From assembly GCF_905171765.1 (NCBI RefSeq), contig NC_053392.1:444754837-444818836 (forward strand): a stretch of DNA of 64,000 nucleotides, given 5' to 3'. The DNA is from Bufo bufo (Eukaryota > Chordata > Amphibia > Anura > Bufonidae). The position numbers and the translations under genes are program-made. This document shows positions 1 through 10,994 of this stretch, one piece after another; within the stretch, counting starts at the first letter, position 1; the number at the start of each line of letters is the position of its first letter. The notes under the pieces were generated by a model, which worked only from the letters and a program-made list of their open reading frames with translations, had not been told where the DNA came from and ran no database searches.

Positions 1-2
1 CC

Positions 3-1826
3 TCATCTGACGAATCTAGCGGGTCAGAATACGAACCTGTAGAAAGCAGTGGCAGTCTGCCCCAAAGTTCGGACGAGGAGGTTGAGGTCCCTGATAGCAC
101 CAGGCGTACCCGGCCCCGTGTTGCTAGACCACAGGTTGCGCAGGATCCGCTTCAATGTCAGTAGAGTGGGGCTGGCGCTGTCGGATTACGCGGTGAGGCA
201 TACACCAGCAGCGCAGCCCATCCTGGACCTAGTACCAGCACTGCCGTACAACATGGTGAAGTGGCGAGCACCAGAAGGGCAGTTGAAGCTGGTACGGTGG
301 CACATGCATTAGTTCCTCCGTCGCAGCCACCGCACAGACAGGACCGTAGAGCCCCTAGAGTCCCTGAGGTGCTAGCAAACCCTGATTGGCAGCCCCCAAC
401 TTCAGCCGCATCAATAGTTCCCCCTTTCACCGCCCAGTCTGGAGTTCGGGTTGAGACAGCTCAGATCGGTTCGGCACTGGGATTTTTTTGAGCTGTTGGA
501 CTTAGTCGTGGCAGAAACAAATCGGTATGCCACTCAATTTATAGCCGCCAACCCGGGAAGATTTTATGCCCAGTCTTTCCGGTGGAAACCCGTCCAAGTT
601 TCCGAAATTAAAAATTTTCTGGGCCTTCTCCTCAACATGGGTCTAACCAAAAAGCATGAATTGCGGTCATATTGGTCCACGAACCCAATTCATCACATGC
701 CCATGTTCTCTGCTGCTATGTCCAGGACACGATTTGAGACCATCCTGCGTTTCCTGTACTTTAGAGACAACAGCACCTCTCGTCCCAGATGCCACCCAGC
801 TTTTGACCGGCTCCACAAAATTCGGCCCCTCATAGACCACTTCAACACCAAATTTGCAGATTTGTATACCCCTGAGCAAAACATCTGCGTAGACGAGTCC
901 CTTATACATTTTACCGGGCGCCTTGGCTTCAAACAATACATCCCAAGCAAGCGCGCCCGGTATGGGGTCAAATTGTATAAGCTCTGTGAAAGGGCCACAG
1001 GCTATACCCACAAATTTCGGATATATGAGGGTAAAGATCAGACCCTGGAGCCGGTCGGTTGCCCTGACTACCTGGGGAGCAGTGGGAAGACAGTCTGGGA
1101 CTTGGTATCACCCTTATTTGGCAAGGGGTACCATCTTTATGTGGACAATTTTTACACAAGTGTGCCCCTCTTCAGGCATTTGTTCCTAGAACAGATTGGC
1201 TGCTGTGGCACCGTGCGACCTAGTCGTTACCACCCGTCTTGCAAGGGGGCTGAGAGGGCTGCCTTGTGTAACGAAGAACTGCTCGCGGTGAAATGGAGAG
1301 ACAAGCGTGACGTTTACATGCTCTCCTCCATTCACGCAGACACAACAATACAAATAGAATGGGCAACCAGTGTCATTGAAAAGCCCCTCTCAGTCCACGA
1401 CTATAACCTTCACATGGGAGGGGTGGACTTCAATGACCAGATGTTGGCTCTTTATTTAGTTTCCCGATGCACCAGACGCTGGTATAAGAAGGTGCCTGTA
1501 TATTTGAATCAATTGGCTGCATATAATAGTTTTGTTCTCTACAGTAAGGCTGGGAGAACAGGATCCTTCCTAAAATTTCAGGAAGAGATCATCGACAACC
1601 TCCTGTATCAGGAGGTTCCGTGGCCCCATCCACCAGTGTAGTGAGCCGTCTACACGAGCGACATTTCCCCAATGTCGTTGCTGGTACCTCAATCCAACCG
1701 TCACCCCGAAAAAGATGTCGTGTCTGTAGCAGGAGTGGAATAAGGCGTGACACCCGCTATTTCTGTCCTGACTGCCCTGACCACCCTGCCCTATGCTTAG
1801 GACTGCTGCAATGCCACTGCCACAGA
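3..1826 (+). pseudogene. piggyBac transposase (DDE_Tnp_1_7 family), frameshifted and interrupted
   Basis: Excises and integrates the element at TTAA. The acidic, Ser-rich N-terminus (SSDESSGSEYEPVE) starts at the window edge in frame 3 and meets a stop near 161. The same frame resumes and runs to about 490, where a one-base change in a CTGGGATTTTTTT run shifts it into the frame of the main body (451-1641). The body has the piggyBac core: a first Asp in NICVDESL, a second in YVDNFYTSVPLF, and a third in HMGGVDFNDQM. A second frameshift near 1620 moves the Cys-rich zinc-binding tail (CRVCSRSG...YFCPDCPDHPALC) into another frame. The LINE then cuts the gene; the last residues are at 13007-13042. 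It is clearly dead but diverged little. Confidence 0.9.
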
Positions 1827-2542
1827 GGACCCCCAGAAATGGCAGATGGGTTACTGTAGGTTCTGGAAGTCTTAGAGTGGTGGATAGAAGACATGTCCCA
1901 CAGTCGGTGGTTCTCCATAATTCATTTGCAGCACTCTCAGAATGTAAGGACAACATGGATATGGACTCAAGCACAGAGGGTGAGAAACCATCGACTCCTA
2001 TGTCTAATGTATGCAACAAAAAAGATAAAGTGAAGTCTCAAAGGAAGCAGCTGTTGCTGGGTGATTCAATCATAAGAAGTGTGGAGCTTAAAGAAAATGG
2101 TTTTGTGAGATGTCTCCCTGGGGCTACTGCTAGAAGAGATAGAAGACGTATTATTAATATTGTTAAGCAAGCAAAGCAGGAAGGGGACGTGGATGTTCTT
2201 GTCCATCTAGGGACAAATGACCTGGCTTGCAATGAAGTGTCAGAGGTGAAAAAATCTTTTATCACACTTGGTAATGACGTACAGGATTTTGCATCCACCA
2301 TTTCATTTTCTGAAGTTCTGCCTGTGCATAATGTTCAGAATGATAGGCAGAGGCGCATAAAGGAGTTCAACATATGGCTTTGTAAATGGTGTCAAGAGCA
2401 AGGATTTGGCTTTGTTTCTCATGATAGCTCTACTTGGAATAGAAAGGAACTGTACAAAAAAGATGGTTTGCATCTTTCTCTCAAAGGAACAAATGTACTT
2501 AGTGAACAACTGCAAGAATTTGCGAAAGAGTATTTAAACTAG
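1815..2542 (+). pseudogene. CR1 LINE ORF1 (SGNH-hydrolase/esterase domain), N-terminally truncated
   Basis: This would be an RNA-binding/chaperone-associated ORF1 with an esterase domain. Block I appears as LLLGDSIIRSV, block III as VLVHLGTND, and the catalytic Asp-x-x-His region as KKDGLHLSLKG near the C-terminus. The reading frame is open across the retained part and ends AKEYLN-stop at 2542, 17 bases before the ORF2 methionine. The N-terminus, including any zinc-finger part, is missing because the LINE is 5'-truncated into piggyBac. The esterase role in CR1 ORF1 is family knowledge; nothing here shows activity. Confidence 0.82.
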
Positions 2543-2559
2543 GAAGGGGGGGCAAAAGA

Positions 2560-3494
2560 GTGAAAATAAAAGAGTCCAATTGCCCCCCGAAACAATGCCA
2601 GAGCAGGTCAGAAGCACAGAGGTTAAGAAATGATAAGCTCAGAGTCCTGTCTACAAATGCTCGCAGTTTAGGTAAAAAAATCAATGAACTTGGGTCAATA
2701 ATGGCATCTGAGAATGTAGATTTAGTGGCTGTTACGGAGACATGGTTTAATGAAAGAAACGACTGGGATATAACCATACCAGGGTACTCTTTATACAGAA
2801 GAGACAGAGAAGGCAAGAAAGGAGGAGGAGTGGCCCTGTATGTGAAAGATAGCATTAAATCTAACCTAATACAAGTTGGTGAGGCCAACATAGAGTCAGT
2901 TTGGGTTACGTTGCAGTTTGCTAACCATGCAGTAACTCGTGTAGGTGTGATATATAGACCACCTGGTCAAGTTAAAGAACTAGATGATCTACTAGTTGAA
3001 GAAATAGCTAAAATGACAATGAAAGGAGAAGTTATCATTATGGGAGATTTCAATCTTCCAGATATAAACTGGAAAACCAAAATAGCAAGTTCTACCAGGA
3101 GTACAGATATTCTAAATTCCCTACTGGGGTTATCTCTACAACAAGTGGTTGAGGAGCCAACCCGGAGGGAGGCCATTTTGGATTTGGTATTCACGAATGG
3201 GGATTCGGTATATGATGTCATTGTAGGCGAAACCTTGGGATCTAGTGATCACCAGTCAGTGTGGTTTAATATAAGAACTGTGAAAGAGTCCCACCACACA
3301 AAAACAAAAGTTTTAGATTTTAGAAAAACAGACTTTTGAAAAATGAAATTAGTCATAAATGAGTCCTTATCAGACTGGAACGGATTACATGGAGTCCAGG
3401 AGAAATGGGACTACTTAAAAGGTGCATTATTGAAGGCAACAGAAAATTGCATTAGACTTGTCAGTAAAAGCAAAAAAAGGAGGAGACCACTGTG
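2560..3494 (+). pseudogene. CR1 LINE ORF2, endonuclease half
   Basis: N-terminal exonuclease-endonuclease-phosphatase domain that nicks target DNA for target-primed reverse transcription. Visible motifs in order are STNARSLGKKINEL (Asn), AVTETWF (catalytic Glu), GVIYRPP, IMGDFNLPDINW (Asp/Asn), LDLVFTN and LGSSDHQSVWFN (final Asp-His pair). One TGA at 3337-3339 interrupts the frame between FRKTDF and KMKLV; translation continues in the same frame to the hAT insertion point at 3494. The polymerase half resumes at 11018. Confidence 0.9.
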
Positions 3495-3517
3495 GTACTC
3501 AGTAGAGTTGAGCGAAC
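3495..3517. repeat. hAT left boundary: 8-bp TSD plus terminal inverted repeat
   Basis: The TSD GTACTCAG occupies 3495-3502; the element begins TAGAGTTGAGCGAAC at 3503. The right end (10995-11017) carries the matching inverted repeat and the same octamer. An 8-bp duplication is the hAT hallmark. Removing the element and one TSD restores a continuous LINE reading frame (LWYS-AEVAQII). Confidence 0.97.
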
Positions 3518-3799
3518 ACCTGGATGTTCGGGTTCGAGAAGTTCGGCCGAACTTCCCGGAAATGTTCGGGATCCGAACCCGATCCGAACTTCGTCCCGAA
3601 CCCGAACCCCATTGAAGTCAATGGGGACCCGAACTTTTGGGCACTAAAAAGGCTGTAAAACAGCCCAGGAAAGAGCTAGAGGGCTGCAAAAGGCAGCAAC
3701 ATGTAAGTAAATCCCCTGCAAACAAATGTGGATAGGGAAATGAATTAAAATTAAAATTAAAAAAATAAAAATGAACCAATATCAATTGGACAGAGGTCC

Positions 3800-5312
3800 C
3801 ATAGCAGAGAATCTGGCTTCACGTCAGCAGAGAATCAGTCTCTTCATGCCATAGCAAAGAATCTGGCTTCATGTCAGCAGAGAATCAGTCTCTTCATGCC
3901 ATAGCAGAGAATCTGGCTTCATGTCAGCGCAGAATCAGTCTTCATGTCATAGCAGAGAATCAGGCTTCACGTCACCCACCACTGGAACAGGCCACTGTCA
4001 CACATTTAGGCCGCGGCACCCAGACAGAGGAGAGCGGTCCCGTAACAGAGAATCTGGCCTTATGTCAGCGCAGAATCTGTCTTCATGTCATAGCAGAGAA
4101 TCAAGCTTCACGTCACCCACCACTGGAACAGGCCACTGTCACACATTTAGGCCCCGGCACCCAGACAGAGGAGAGAGGTCCTGTAACAGAGAATCAGGCC
4201 TTATGTCAGCACAGAATCTGTCTTCATGTCATAGCAGAGAATCAGGCATCACGTCACCCACCACTGGAACAGGCCACTGTCACACATTTAGGCCCAGGCA
4301 CCCAGGCAGAGGAGAGAGGTCCCGTAACAGAGAATCTGGCCTTATGTCAGCACAGAATCTGTCTTAATGTCATAGCAGAGAATCAGGCTTCACGTCACCC
4401 ACCACTGGAACAGGCCACTGTCACACATTTAGGCCCAGGCACCCAGGCAGAGGAGAGAGGTCCCGTAACAGAGAATCTGGCCTTATGTCAGCGCAGAATC
4501 AGTCTTCATGTCATAGCAGAGAATCAAGCTTCACGTCACCCACCACTGGAACAGGCCACTGTCACACATTTAGGCCCCGGCACCCATACAGAGGAGAGAG
4601 GTCCTGTAACAGAGAATCTGGCCTTATGTCAGCACAGAATCTGTCTTCATGTCATAGCAGAGAAACAGGCATCACGTCACCCACCACTGGAACAGGCCAC
4701 TGTCACACATTTAGGCCCAGGCACCCAGGCAGAGGAGAGAGGTCCCGTAACAGAGAATCTGGCCTTATGTCAGCGCAGAATCTGTATTCATGTCATAGCA
4801 GAGAATCAGGCTTCACGTCACCCACCACTGGAACAGGCCACTGTCACACATTTAGGCCCAGGCACCCAGGCAGAGGAGAGAGGTCCCGTAACAGAGAATC
4901 TGGCCTTATGTCAGCACAGAATCTGTCTTAATGTCATAGCAGAGAATCAGGCTTCACGTCACCCACCACTGGAACAGGCCACTGTCACACATTTAGGCCC
5001 CGGCACCCAGACAGAGGAGAGCAGTCCCGTAACAGAGAATCTGGCCTTATGTCAGCGCAGAATCTGTCTTCATGTCATAGCAGAGAATCAGGCTTCACGT
5101 CAGCCACCACTGGAACAGGCCACTGTCACACATTTAGGCCCCGGCACCCAGGCAGAGGAGAGAGGTCCCGTAACAGAGAATCTGGCCTTATGTCAGCGCA
5201 GAATCTGTATTCATGTCATAGCAGAGATTCAGGCTTCACGTCACCCACCACTGGAACAGGCCACTGTCACACATTTAGGCCCCGGCACCCAGACAGAGGA
5301 GAGGTTCATTCA
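3800..5312. repeat. 141-bp tandem array, about 10 units, 3' side of hAT transposase
   Basis: A 141-bp unit repeats about ten times with a few percent divergence; landmark strings are CCACCACTGGAACAGGCC and ACACATTTAGG. Shorter degenerate units (GCAGAGAATCTGGCTTC) precede it from about 3790. The unit length is divisible by three, so a plus-strand frame stays open across all copies. It lies between the left TIR and the transposase stop codon. Confidence 0.95.
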
Positions 5313-5403
5313 ACTTTGGGTTGCCCCGCGATATAATGGTAAAATGAAATTAAAAATAGTATTGAATGAGGAAGTGCCCTGGAGTAGAATAATATATTGT
5401 TAA
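3871..5403 (+). other. Long open frame through the 141-bp array, antisense to hAT transposase (probably non-coding)
   Basis: 510 codons without a stop. It encodes ten near-identical 47-residue repeats containing the motif HPPLEQATVTHLGPGTQ, followed by about 34 unrelated residues. A second plus-strand frame is also open over several hundred bases. Openness is expected when a stop-free 141-bp unit is multiplied, so this is weak evidence for a protein. No known domain is recognised. It could instead be an antisense transcript or pure satellite DNA. Confidence 0.25.
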
Positions 5404-5420
5404 GGGGAGGTAGTTAATAT

Positions 5421-8400
5421 CTAATCTGCACAAGGGATGGACAGGTCCTGTGGTATCCATGCCTGGTTCATTTTTATGAACGTCAGCTTGTCCACATTGG
5501 CTGTAGACAGGCGGCTGCGTTTGTCTGTAATGACGCCCCCTGCCGTGCTGAATACACGTTCAGACAAAACGCTGGCCGCCGGGCAGGCCAGCACCTCCAA
5601 GGCATAAAAGGCTAGCCCTGGCCACGTGGACAATTTGGAGATCCAGAAGTTGAATGGGGCCGAACCATCAGTCAGAACGTGGAGGGGTGTGCACAGGTAC
5701 TGTTCCACCATGTTAGTGAAATGTTGCCTCCTGCTAACACGTTCCGTATCAGGAGGTGGTGCAGTTAGCTGTGGCGTGGTGACAAAACTTTTCCACATCT
5801 CTGCCATGCTAACCCTGCTCTCAGAGGAGCTGGCCGTGACACAGCTGTGTTGGCGACCTCTTGCTCCTCCTCTGCCTTCGCCTTGGGCTTCCACTGGTTC
5901 CCCTGTGACATTTGGGAATGCTCTCAGTAGCGCGTCTACCAACGTGCGCTTGTACTCGCGCATCTTCCTATCACGCTCCAGTGTAGGAAGTAAGGTGGGC
6001 ACATTGTCTTTGTACCGGGGATCCAGCAGGGTGGCAACCCAGTAGTCTGCACACGTTAAAATGTGGGCAACTCTGCTGTCGTTGCGCAGGCACTGCAGCA
6101 TGTAGTCGCTCATGTGTGCCAGGCTGCCCAGAGGTAAGGACAAGCTGTCCTCTGTGGGAGGCGTATCGTCATCGTCCTGTGTTTCCCCCCAGCCACGCAC
6201 CAGTGATGGGCCAGAGCTGCTTTGGGTGCCACCCCGCTGTGAACATGCTTCATCCTCATCCTCCTCCACCTCCTCCTCATCCTCGTCCTCCTCGTCCTCC
6301 AGTAGTGGGCCCTGTCTGGCCACATTTGTACCTGGCCTCTGGTGTTGCAAAAAACCTCCCTCTGAGTCACTTTGAAGAGACTGGCCTGAAAGTGCTAAAA
6401 ATGACCCCTCTTCCTCCTCTTCCTCCTGGGCCACCTCCTCTTCCATCATCGCCCTAAGTGTTTTCTCAAGGAGACATAGAAGTGGTATTGTAACGCTGAT
6501 AACGGCGTCATCGCCCCTGGCCATGTTGGTGGAGTACTCGAAACAGCGCAACAGGGCACACAGGTTTCGCATGGAGGCCCAGTCATTGGTGGTGAAGTGG
6601 GTCTGATCCGCAGTGCGACTGACCCGTGCGTGCTGCAGCTGAAACTCCACTATGGCCTGCTGCTGCTCGCACAGTCTGTCCAGCATATGCAAGGTGGAGT
6701 TCCACCTGGTTGGCACGTCGCATATGAGGCGGTGAGCGGGAAGGCCGAAGTTACGCTGTAGCGCAGACAGGCGAGCAGCGGCAGGGTGTGAACGCCGGAA
6801 GCGCGAACAGACGGCCCGCACTTTATGCAGCAGCTCTGACATGTCGGGGTAGTTGCGAATGAACTTCTGCACCACCAAATTCAGCACATGCGCCAGGCAA
6901 GGGATGTGCGTCAAACCGGCTAGTCCCAGAGCTGCAATGAGATTTCGCCCATTATCGCACACCACCAGGCCGTGCTTGAGGCTCACCGGCAGCAACCACT
7001 CGTCGGTCTGTTGTTCTATACCCCGCCACAACTCCTGTGGGGTGTGGGGCCTGTCCCCCAAACATATGAGTTTCAGAATGGCCTGCTGATGTTTACCCCA
7101 TGCTGTGCTGAAGTTGGTGGTGAAGGTGTGTGGCTGACTGGATGAGCAGGTGGAAGAAGAGGAGGAGGAAGCTGAGTAGGAGGAGGAGGAGACAGGAGGC
7201 AAAGAATGTTGCCCTGCGATCCTTGGCGGCGGAAGGACGTGCGCCAAATAGCTCTCCGCCTGGGGCCCAGCCGCCACTACATTTACCCAGTGTGCAGTTA
7301 GGGAGATATAGCGTCCCTGGCCGTGCTTACTGGTCCACGTATCTGTGGTTAGGTGCCTCTTGCCACAGATGGCGTTGCGCAGTGCACACTTGATTTTATC
7401 GGACACTTGTTTGTGCAGGGAAGGCACGGCTCTCTTAGAGAAGTAGTGGCGGCTGGGAACAACATACTGTGGGACAGCAAGTGACATGAGCTGTTTGAAG
7501 CTGTGTGTGTCCACCAGCCTAAATGACAGCATTTCATAGACCAGTAGTTTAGAAATGCTGGCATTCAGGGCCAGGGATCGAGGGTGGCTAGGTGGGAATT
7601 TACGCTTTCTCTCAAATGTTTGTGAGATGGAGAGCTGAACGCTGCCGTGTGACATGGTTGAGATGCTTGGTGACGCAGGTGGTGGTGTTGGTGGTACATC
7701 CCATGTTTGCTGGGCGGCAGGTGCCAACGTTCCTCCAGAGGCAGAGGAAGAGGCCGAGGCGGCGGCAGCAGCAGCAGAAGAGGCCGAGGCGGCGGCAGCA
7801 GCAGCAGAAGAGGCCGAGGCGGCGGCAGCAGCAGAAGAGGCCGAGGCGGCAGCAGCAGAAGAGGTAGCAGAGGGAGCCTGAGTGACTTCCTTGTTTTTAA
7901 GGTGTTTACTCCACTGCAGTTCATGCTTTGCATGCAGGTGCCTGGTCATGCAGGTTGTGCTAAGGTTCAGAACGTTAATGCCTCGCTTCAGGCTCTGATG
8001 GCACAGCGTGCAAACCACTCGGGTCTTGTCGTCAGCACATTGTTTGAAGAAGTGCCATGCCAGGAAACTCCTTGAAGCTGCCTTTGGGGTGCTCGGTCCC
8101 AGATGGCGGCGGTCAGTAGCAGGCGGAGTCTCTTGATGGCGGGTGTTCTGATTTTGCCCACTGCTCCCTCTTTTGCTACGCTGTTGGCTCGGTCTCACCA
8201 CTGCCTCTTCCTCCGAACTCTGAAAGTCAGTGGCACGACCTTCATTCCATGTGGGGTCTAGGACCTCATCGTCCCCTGCATCGTCTTCCACCCAGTCTTG
8301 ACCCCTGACCTCCTGTTCAGTCTGCACACTGCAGAAAGACGCAGCAGTTGGCACCTGTGTTTCGTCATCATCAGAGACGTGCTGAGGTGGTATTCCCATG

Positions 8401-8912
8401 TCCTCATCATCAGGAAACATAAGTGGTTGTGCGTTAGTGCATTCTATCTCTTCCACCCCTGGTGAAGGGCTAGGTGGATGCCCTTGGAAAACACTGGCAG
8501 CAGAGTCTTCAAACAGCATAAGAGACTGCTGCATAACTTGAGGCTCAGACAGTTTCCCTGATATGCATGGGGGTGATGTGACAGACTGATGGGCTTGGTT
8601 TTCATGCGCCATTTGTGCGCTTTCTGCAGAAGACTGGGTGGGAGATAATGTGAACGTGCTGGATGCACTGTCGGCCACCCAATTGACTAATGCCTGTACC
8701 TGCTCAGGCCTTACCATCCTTAGAACGACATTGGGCCCCACCAAATATCCTTGTAAATTCTGGCGGCTACTGGGACCTGAGGTAGTTGGTTCACTAGGAC
8801 GTGTGGCTGTGGCAGAATGGCCACGTCCTCTCCCAGCACCAGAGGGTCCACTAACACCACCACGACCATGTCCACGTCTGCGTCCGCGTCCCTTATTAGA
8901 TGTTTTCCTCAT
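5421..8912 (-). CDS. hAT transposase, ZBED-like, 1,163 aa, intact
   Basis: Catalyses hAT excision and integration in the nucleus. Order of parts: a Gly/Arg-rich basic N-terminus (residues 1-35); an acidic Ser-rich linker; a BED zinc finger around 285-340 (CTLC ... RHLHAKH); an Ala/Ser tract at about 350-395; an RNase-H-like core with a first Asp in TTDTWTS (about 524), a second in VCDNGRN (about 652) followed by CLAHVLNL, and a catalytic Glu in SERVFSTAGG (about 1120); and a C-terminal hAT dimerisation domain (LEVLACPAASVLSERVF). An acidic Glu/Asp run sits near 870-895 inside the insertion domain. The first Met at 8912 is followed immediately by the basic domain. No frameshift or stop is seen, so activity is possible. 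It is longer than typical hATs (600-800 aa) because of the linker and acidic insertions. Confidence 0.93.
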   Translation of the reverse strand: MRKTSNKGRGRRRGHGRGGVSGPSGAGRGRGHSATATRPSEPTTSGPSSRQNLQGYLVGPNVVLRMVRPEQVQALVNWVADSASSTFTLSPTQSSAESAQMAHENQAHQSVTSPPCISGKLSEPQVMQQSLMLFEDSAASVFQGHPPSPSPGVEEIECTNAQPLMFPDDEDMGIPPQHVSDDDETQVPTAASFCSVQTEQEVRGQDWVEDDAGDDEVLDPTWNEGRATDFQSSEEEAVVRPSQQRSKRGSSGQNQNTRHQETPPATDRRHLGPSTPKAASRSFLAWHFFKQCADDKTRVVCTLCHQSLKRGINVLNLSTTCMTRHLHAKHELQWSKHLKNKEVTQAPSATSSAAAASASSAAAAASASSAAAAAASASSAAAAAASASSSASGGTLAPAAQQTWDVPPTPPPASPSISTMSHGSVQLSISQTFERKRKFPPSHPRSLALNASISKLLVYEMLSFRLVDTHSFKQLMSLAVPQYVVPSRHYFSKRAVPSLHKQVSDKIKCALRNAICGKRHLTTDTWTSKHGQGRYISLTAHWVNVVAAGPQAESYLAHVLPPPRIAGQHSLPPVSSSSYSASSSSSSTCSSSQPHTFTTNFSTAWGKHQQAILKLICLGDRPHTPQELWRGIEQQTDEWLLPVSLKHGLVVCDNGRNLIAALGLAGLTHIPCLAHVLNLVVQKFIRNYPDMSELLHKVRAVCSRFRRSHPAAARLSALQRNFGLPAHRLICDVPTRWNSTLHMLDRLCEQQQAIVEFQLQHARVSRTADQTHFTTNDWASMRNLCALLRCFEYSTNMARGDDAVISVTIPLLCLLEKTLRAMMEEEVAQEEEEEEGSFLALSGQSLQSDSEGGFLQHQRPGTNVARQGPLLEDEEDEDEEEVEEDEDEACSQRGGTQSSSGPSLVRGWGETQDDDDTPPTEDSLSLPLGSLAHMSDYMLQCLRNDSRVAHILTCADYWVATLLDPRYKDNVPTLLPTLERDRKMREYKRTLVDALLRAFPNVTGEPVEAQGEGRGGARGRQHSCVTASSSESRVSMAEMWKSFVTTPQLTAPPPDTERVSRRQHFTNMVEQYLCTPLHVLTDGSAPFNFWISKLSTWPGLAFYALEVLACPAASVLSERVFSTAGGVITDKRSRLSTANVDKLTFIKMNQAWIPQDLSIPCAD
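7741..7865. repeat. 30-bp coding repeat producing a poly-Ala/Ser tract in the transposase
   Basis: Four copies of a GCAGCAG / GAGGCCGAGGC unit, slightly shorter toward the right, encode alternating SAAAAASAS stretches in the transposase. Copies differ by one or two trinucleotides, which is typical of replication slippage. The tract lies between the BED finger and the catalytic core and is probably a flexible spacer. Confidence 0.85.
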
Positions 8913-8934
8913 TGTTCCCGTTCACCACAATTTT

Positions 8935-10235
8935 GAGAATGGCAAATTTGGGAATGCTTTTTCAACCCAGAACAAAAAGTCTGCTTTGACGGTCACTACA
9001 AATAACTTGACCAGCTAAAACACTGCAGATTTAGTTGAATAGAGATGTGAGACCTGTTTTTTTTTTGCGCTGTGTGACAGTTATAGGTTTAATCACAGAA
9101 TGACACTTCTATCAGCACGCTAGCGTGTGTCTTAGGTTTTTCTGAATGATACTATCAATAACTTCAATGGAAGATTTTCTTTTTGGGATAGATTTCAAGT
9201 AGGCCTGAAATACCACAAACTAGTTATTTTCAGAATGGCAAATTTGGGAATGCTTTTTCAACCCAGAACAAAAAGTCTGCTTTGACGGTCACTACAAATA
9301 ACTTGACCAGCTAAAACTGTGCAGATTTGGTTTAATAGAGATGTGAGACCTGTTTTTTTTTGCGCTGTGTGACAGTTATAGGTTTAATCACAGAATGACA
9401 CTTCTATCAGCACGCTAGCGTGTGTCTTAGGTTTTTCTGAATGATACTATCAATAACTTCAATGGAAGATTTTCTTTTTGGGATAGATTTCAAGTAGGCC
9501 TGAAATACCACAAACTAGTTATTTTCAGAATGGCAAATTTGGGAATGCTTTTTCAACCCAGAACAAAAAGTCTGCTTTGACGGTTACTACAAATAACTTG
9601 ACCAGCTAAAACTGTGCAGATTTGGTTGAATAGAGATGTGAGACCTGTTTTTTTTTGCGCTGTGTGACAGTTATAGGTTTAATCACAGAATGACACTTCT
9701 ATCAGCACGCTAGCGTGTGTCTTAGGTTTTTCTGAATGATACTATCAATAACTTTAATAGAAGATTTTCTTTTTGGGATAGATTTCAAGTGGCCTGAAAT
9801 ACCACAAACTAGTTATTTTCAGAATGGCAAATTTGGGAATGCTTTTTCAACCCAGAACAAAAAGTCTGCTTTGACGGTCACTACAAATAACTTGATCAGC
9901 TAAAACTGTGCAGATTTGGTTGAATAGAGATGTGAGACCTGTTCTTTTTTGCGCTGTGTGACAGTTATAGGTTTAATCACAGAATGACACTTCTATCAGC
10001 ACGCTAGCGTGTGTCTTAGATTTTTCTGAATGATACTATCAATAACTTCAATGGAAGATTTTCTTTTTGGGATAGATTTCAAGTAGGCCTGAAATACCAC
10101 AAACTAGTTATTTTCAGAATGGCAAATTTGGGAATGCTTTTTTAACCCAGAACAAAAAGTCTGCTTTGACGGTCACTACAAATAACTTGACCAGCTAAAA
10201 CTGTGCAGATTTGGTTGAATAGAAATGTCAGGTCT
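8935..10235. repeat. 295-bp tandem array (4.4 units) upstream of hAT transposase
   Basis: The motif GAATGGCAAATTTGGGAATG recurs at about 8937, 9233, 9528, 9822 and 10117, giving a period of about 295 bp. The array starts only about 20 bases upstream of the transposase start codon, so it occupies the presumed promoter/5' UTR. Copies differ by scattered substitutions. Each unit carries the palindromic-looking CACGCTAGCGTGTG. A regulatory or transposase-binding role is inference. Confidence 0.93.
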
Positions 10236-10244
10236 ATTTTTTAG

Positions 10245-10480
10245 GCGCTGGGTGACAGGCTCAACTTGCCCCTGATGTAATATATGGCCAAAAAATAACC
10301 AGACTGTTGATGGTTAAATGCACTTCGGTGACACAGGCTCAGCCTGCAGCTGATGTAGTATATGGCCAAAAAATAACCAGACTGTTGATGGTTAAATGCA
10401 TTTCGGTGACACAGGCTCAGCCTGCAGCTGATGTAGGATATAGCACAAAATAACCACACTATCGATGGTTAAATACACTT
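10245..10480. repeat. 78-bp tandem repeat, 3 units, near the right end of hAT
   Basis: Three units share GATGGTTAAATGCA and CTCAGCCTGCAGCTGATGTA with a 78-bp period; the third is degenerate. It is followed by single-copy sequence and then the TTCGG-rich subterminal region at 10880-10995. Confidence 0.85.
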
Positions 10481-10994
10481 GGTGATAGCTCGTGCTGGCG
10501 CACCATAAGTCACAAAATGGCCGCCGATCACCCCAGAAAAAAAGTGATCTAAAAACGCTCTGGGCAGCCTCAAAAAAGTGAGCAAGTCAATAATAGCACT
10601 TCAATGATCCACAGCTGCAGATCGATCACAGAATGAAGTCTTTTGGAGGAGTTAATCTGCCTAATCTCGCCCTAACGTCGCAGCTGCAACCTCTCCCTAT
10701 ACTGATCATAGCAGAGTGACGTGCGGCGCTACGTGACTCCAGCTTAAATAGAGGCTGGGTCACATGGTGCACTGGCCAATCACAGCCATGCCAATAGTAG
10801 GCATGGCTGTGATGGCCTCTTGGGGCAAGTAGTATGACGCTTGTTGATTGGCTGCTTTGCAGCCTTTCAAAAAGCGCCAAGAAAGCGCCGAACACCGAAC
10901 ACGAACCCAGACTTTTTTTTACGAAAATGTTCGGGTTCGGGTCCGTGTCACGGACACCCCAAAATTCGGTACGAACCCGAACTATACAGTTCGG

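Noticed and set aside
3921..5336. Regularly spaced 141-bp repeats viewed as a possible CRISPR-like array
   Set aside because: Units are near-identical over their whole length with no variable spacers, and the genome is eukaryotic.
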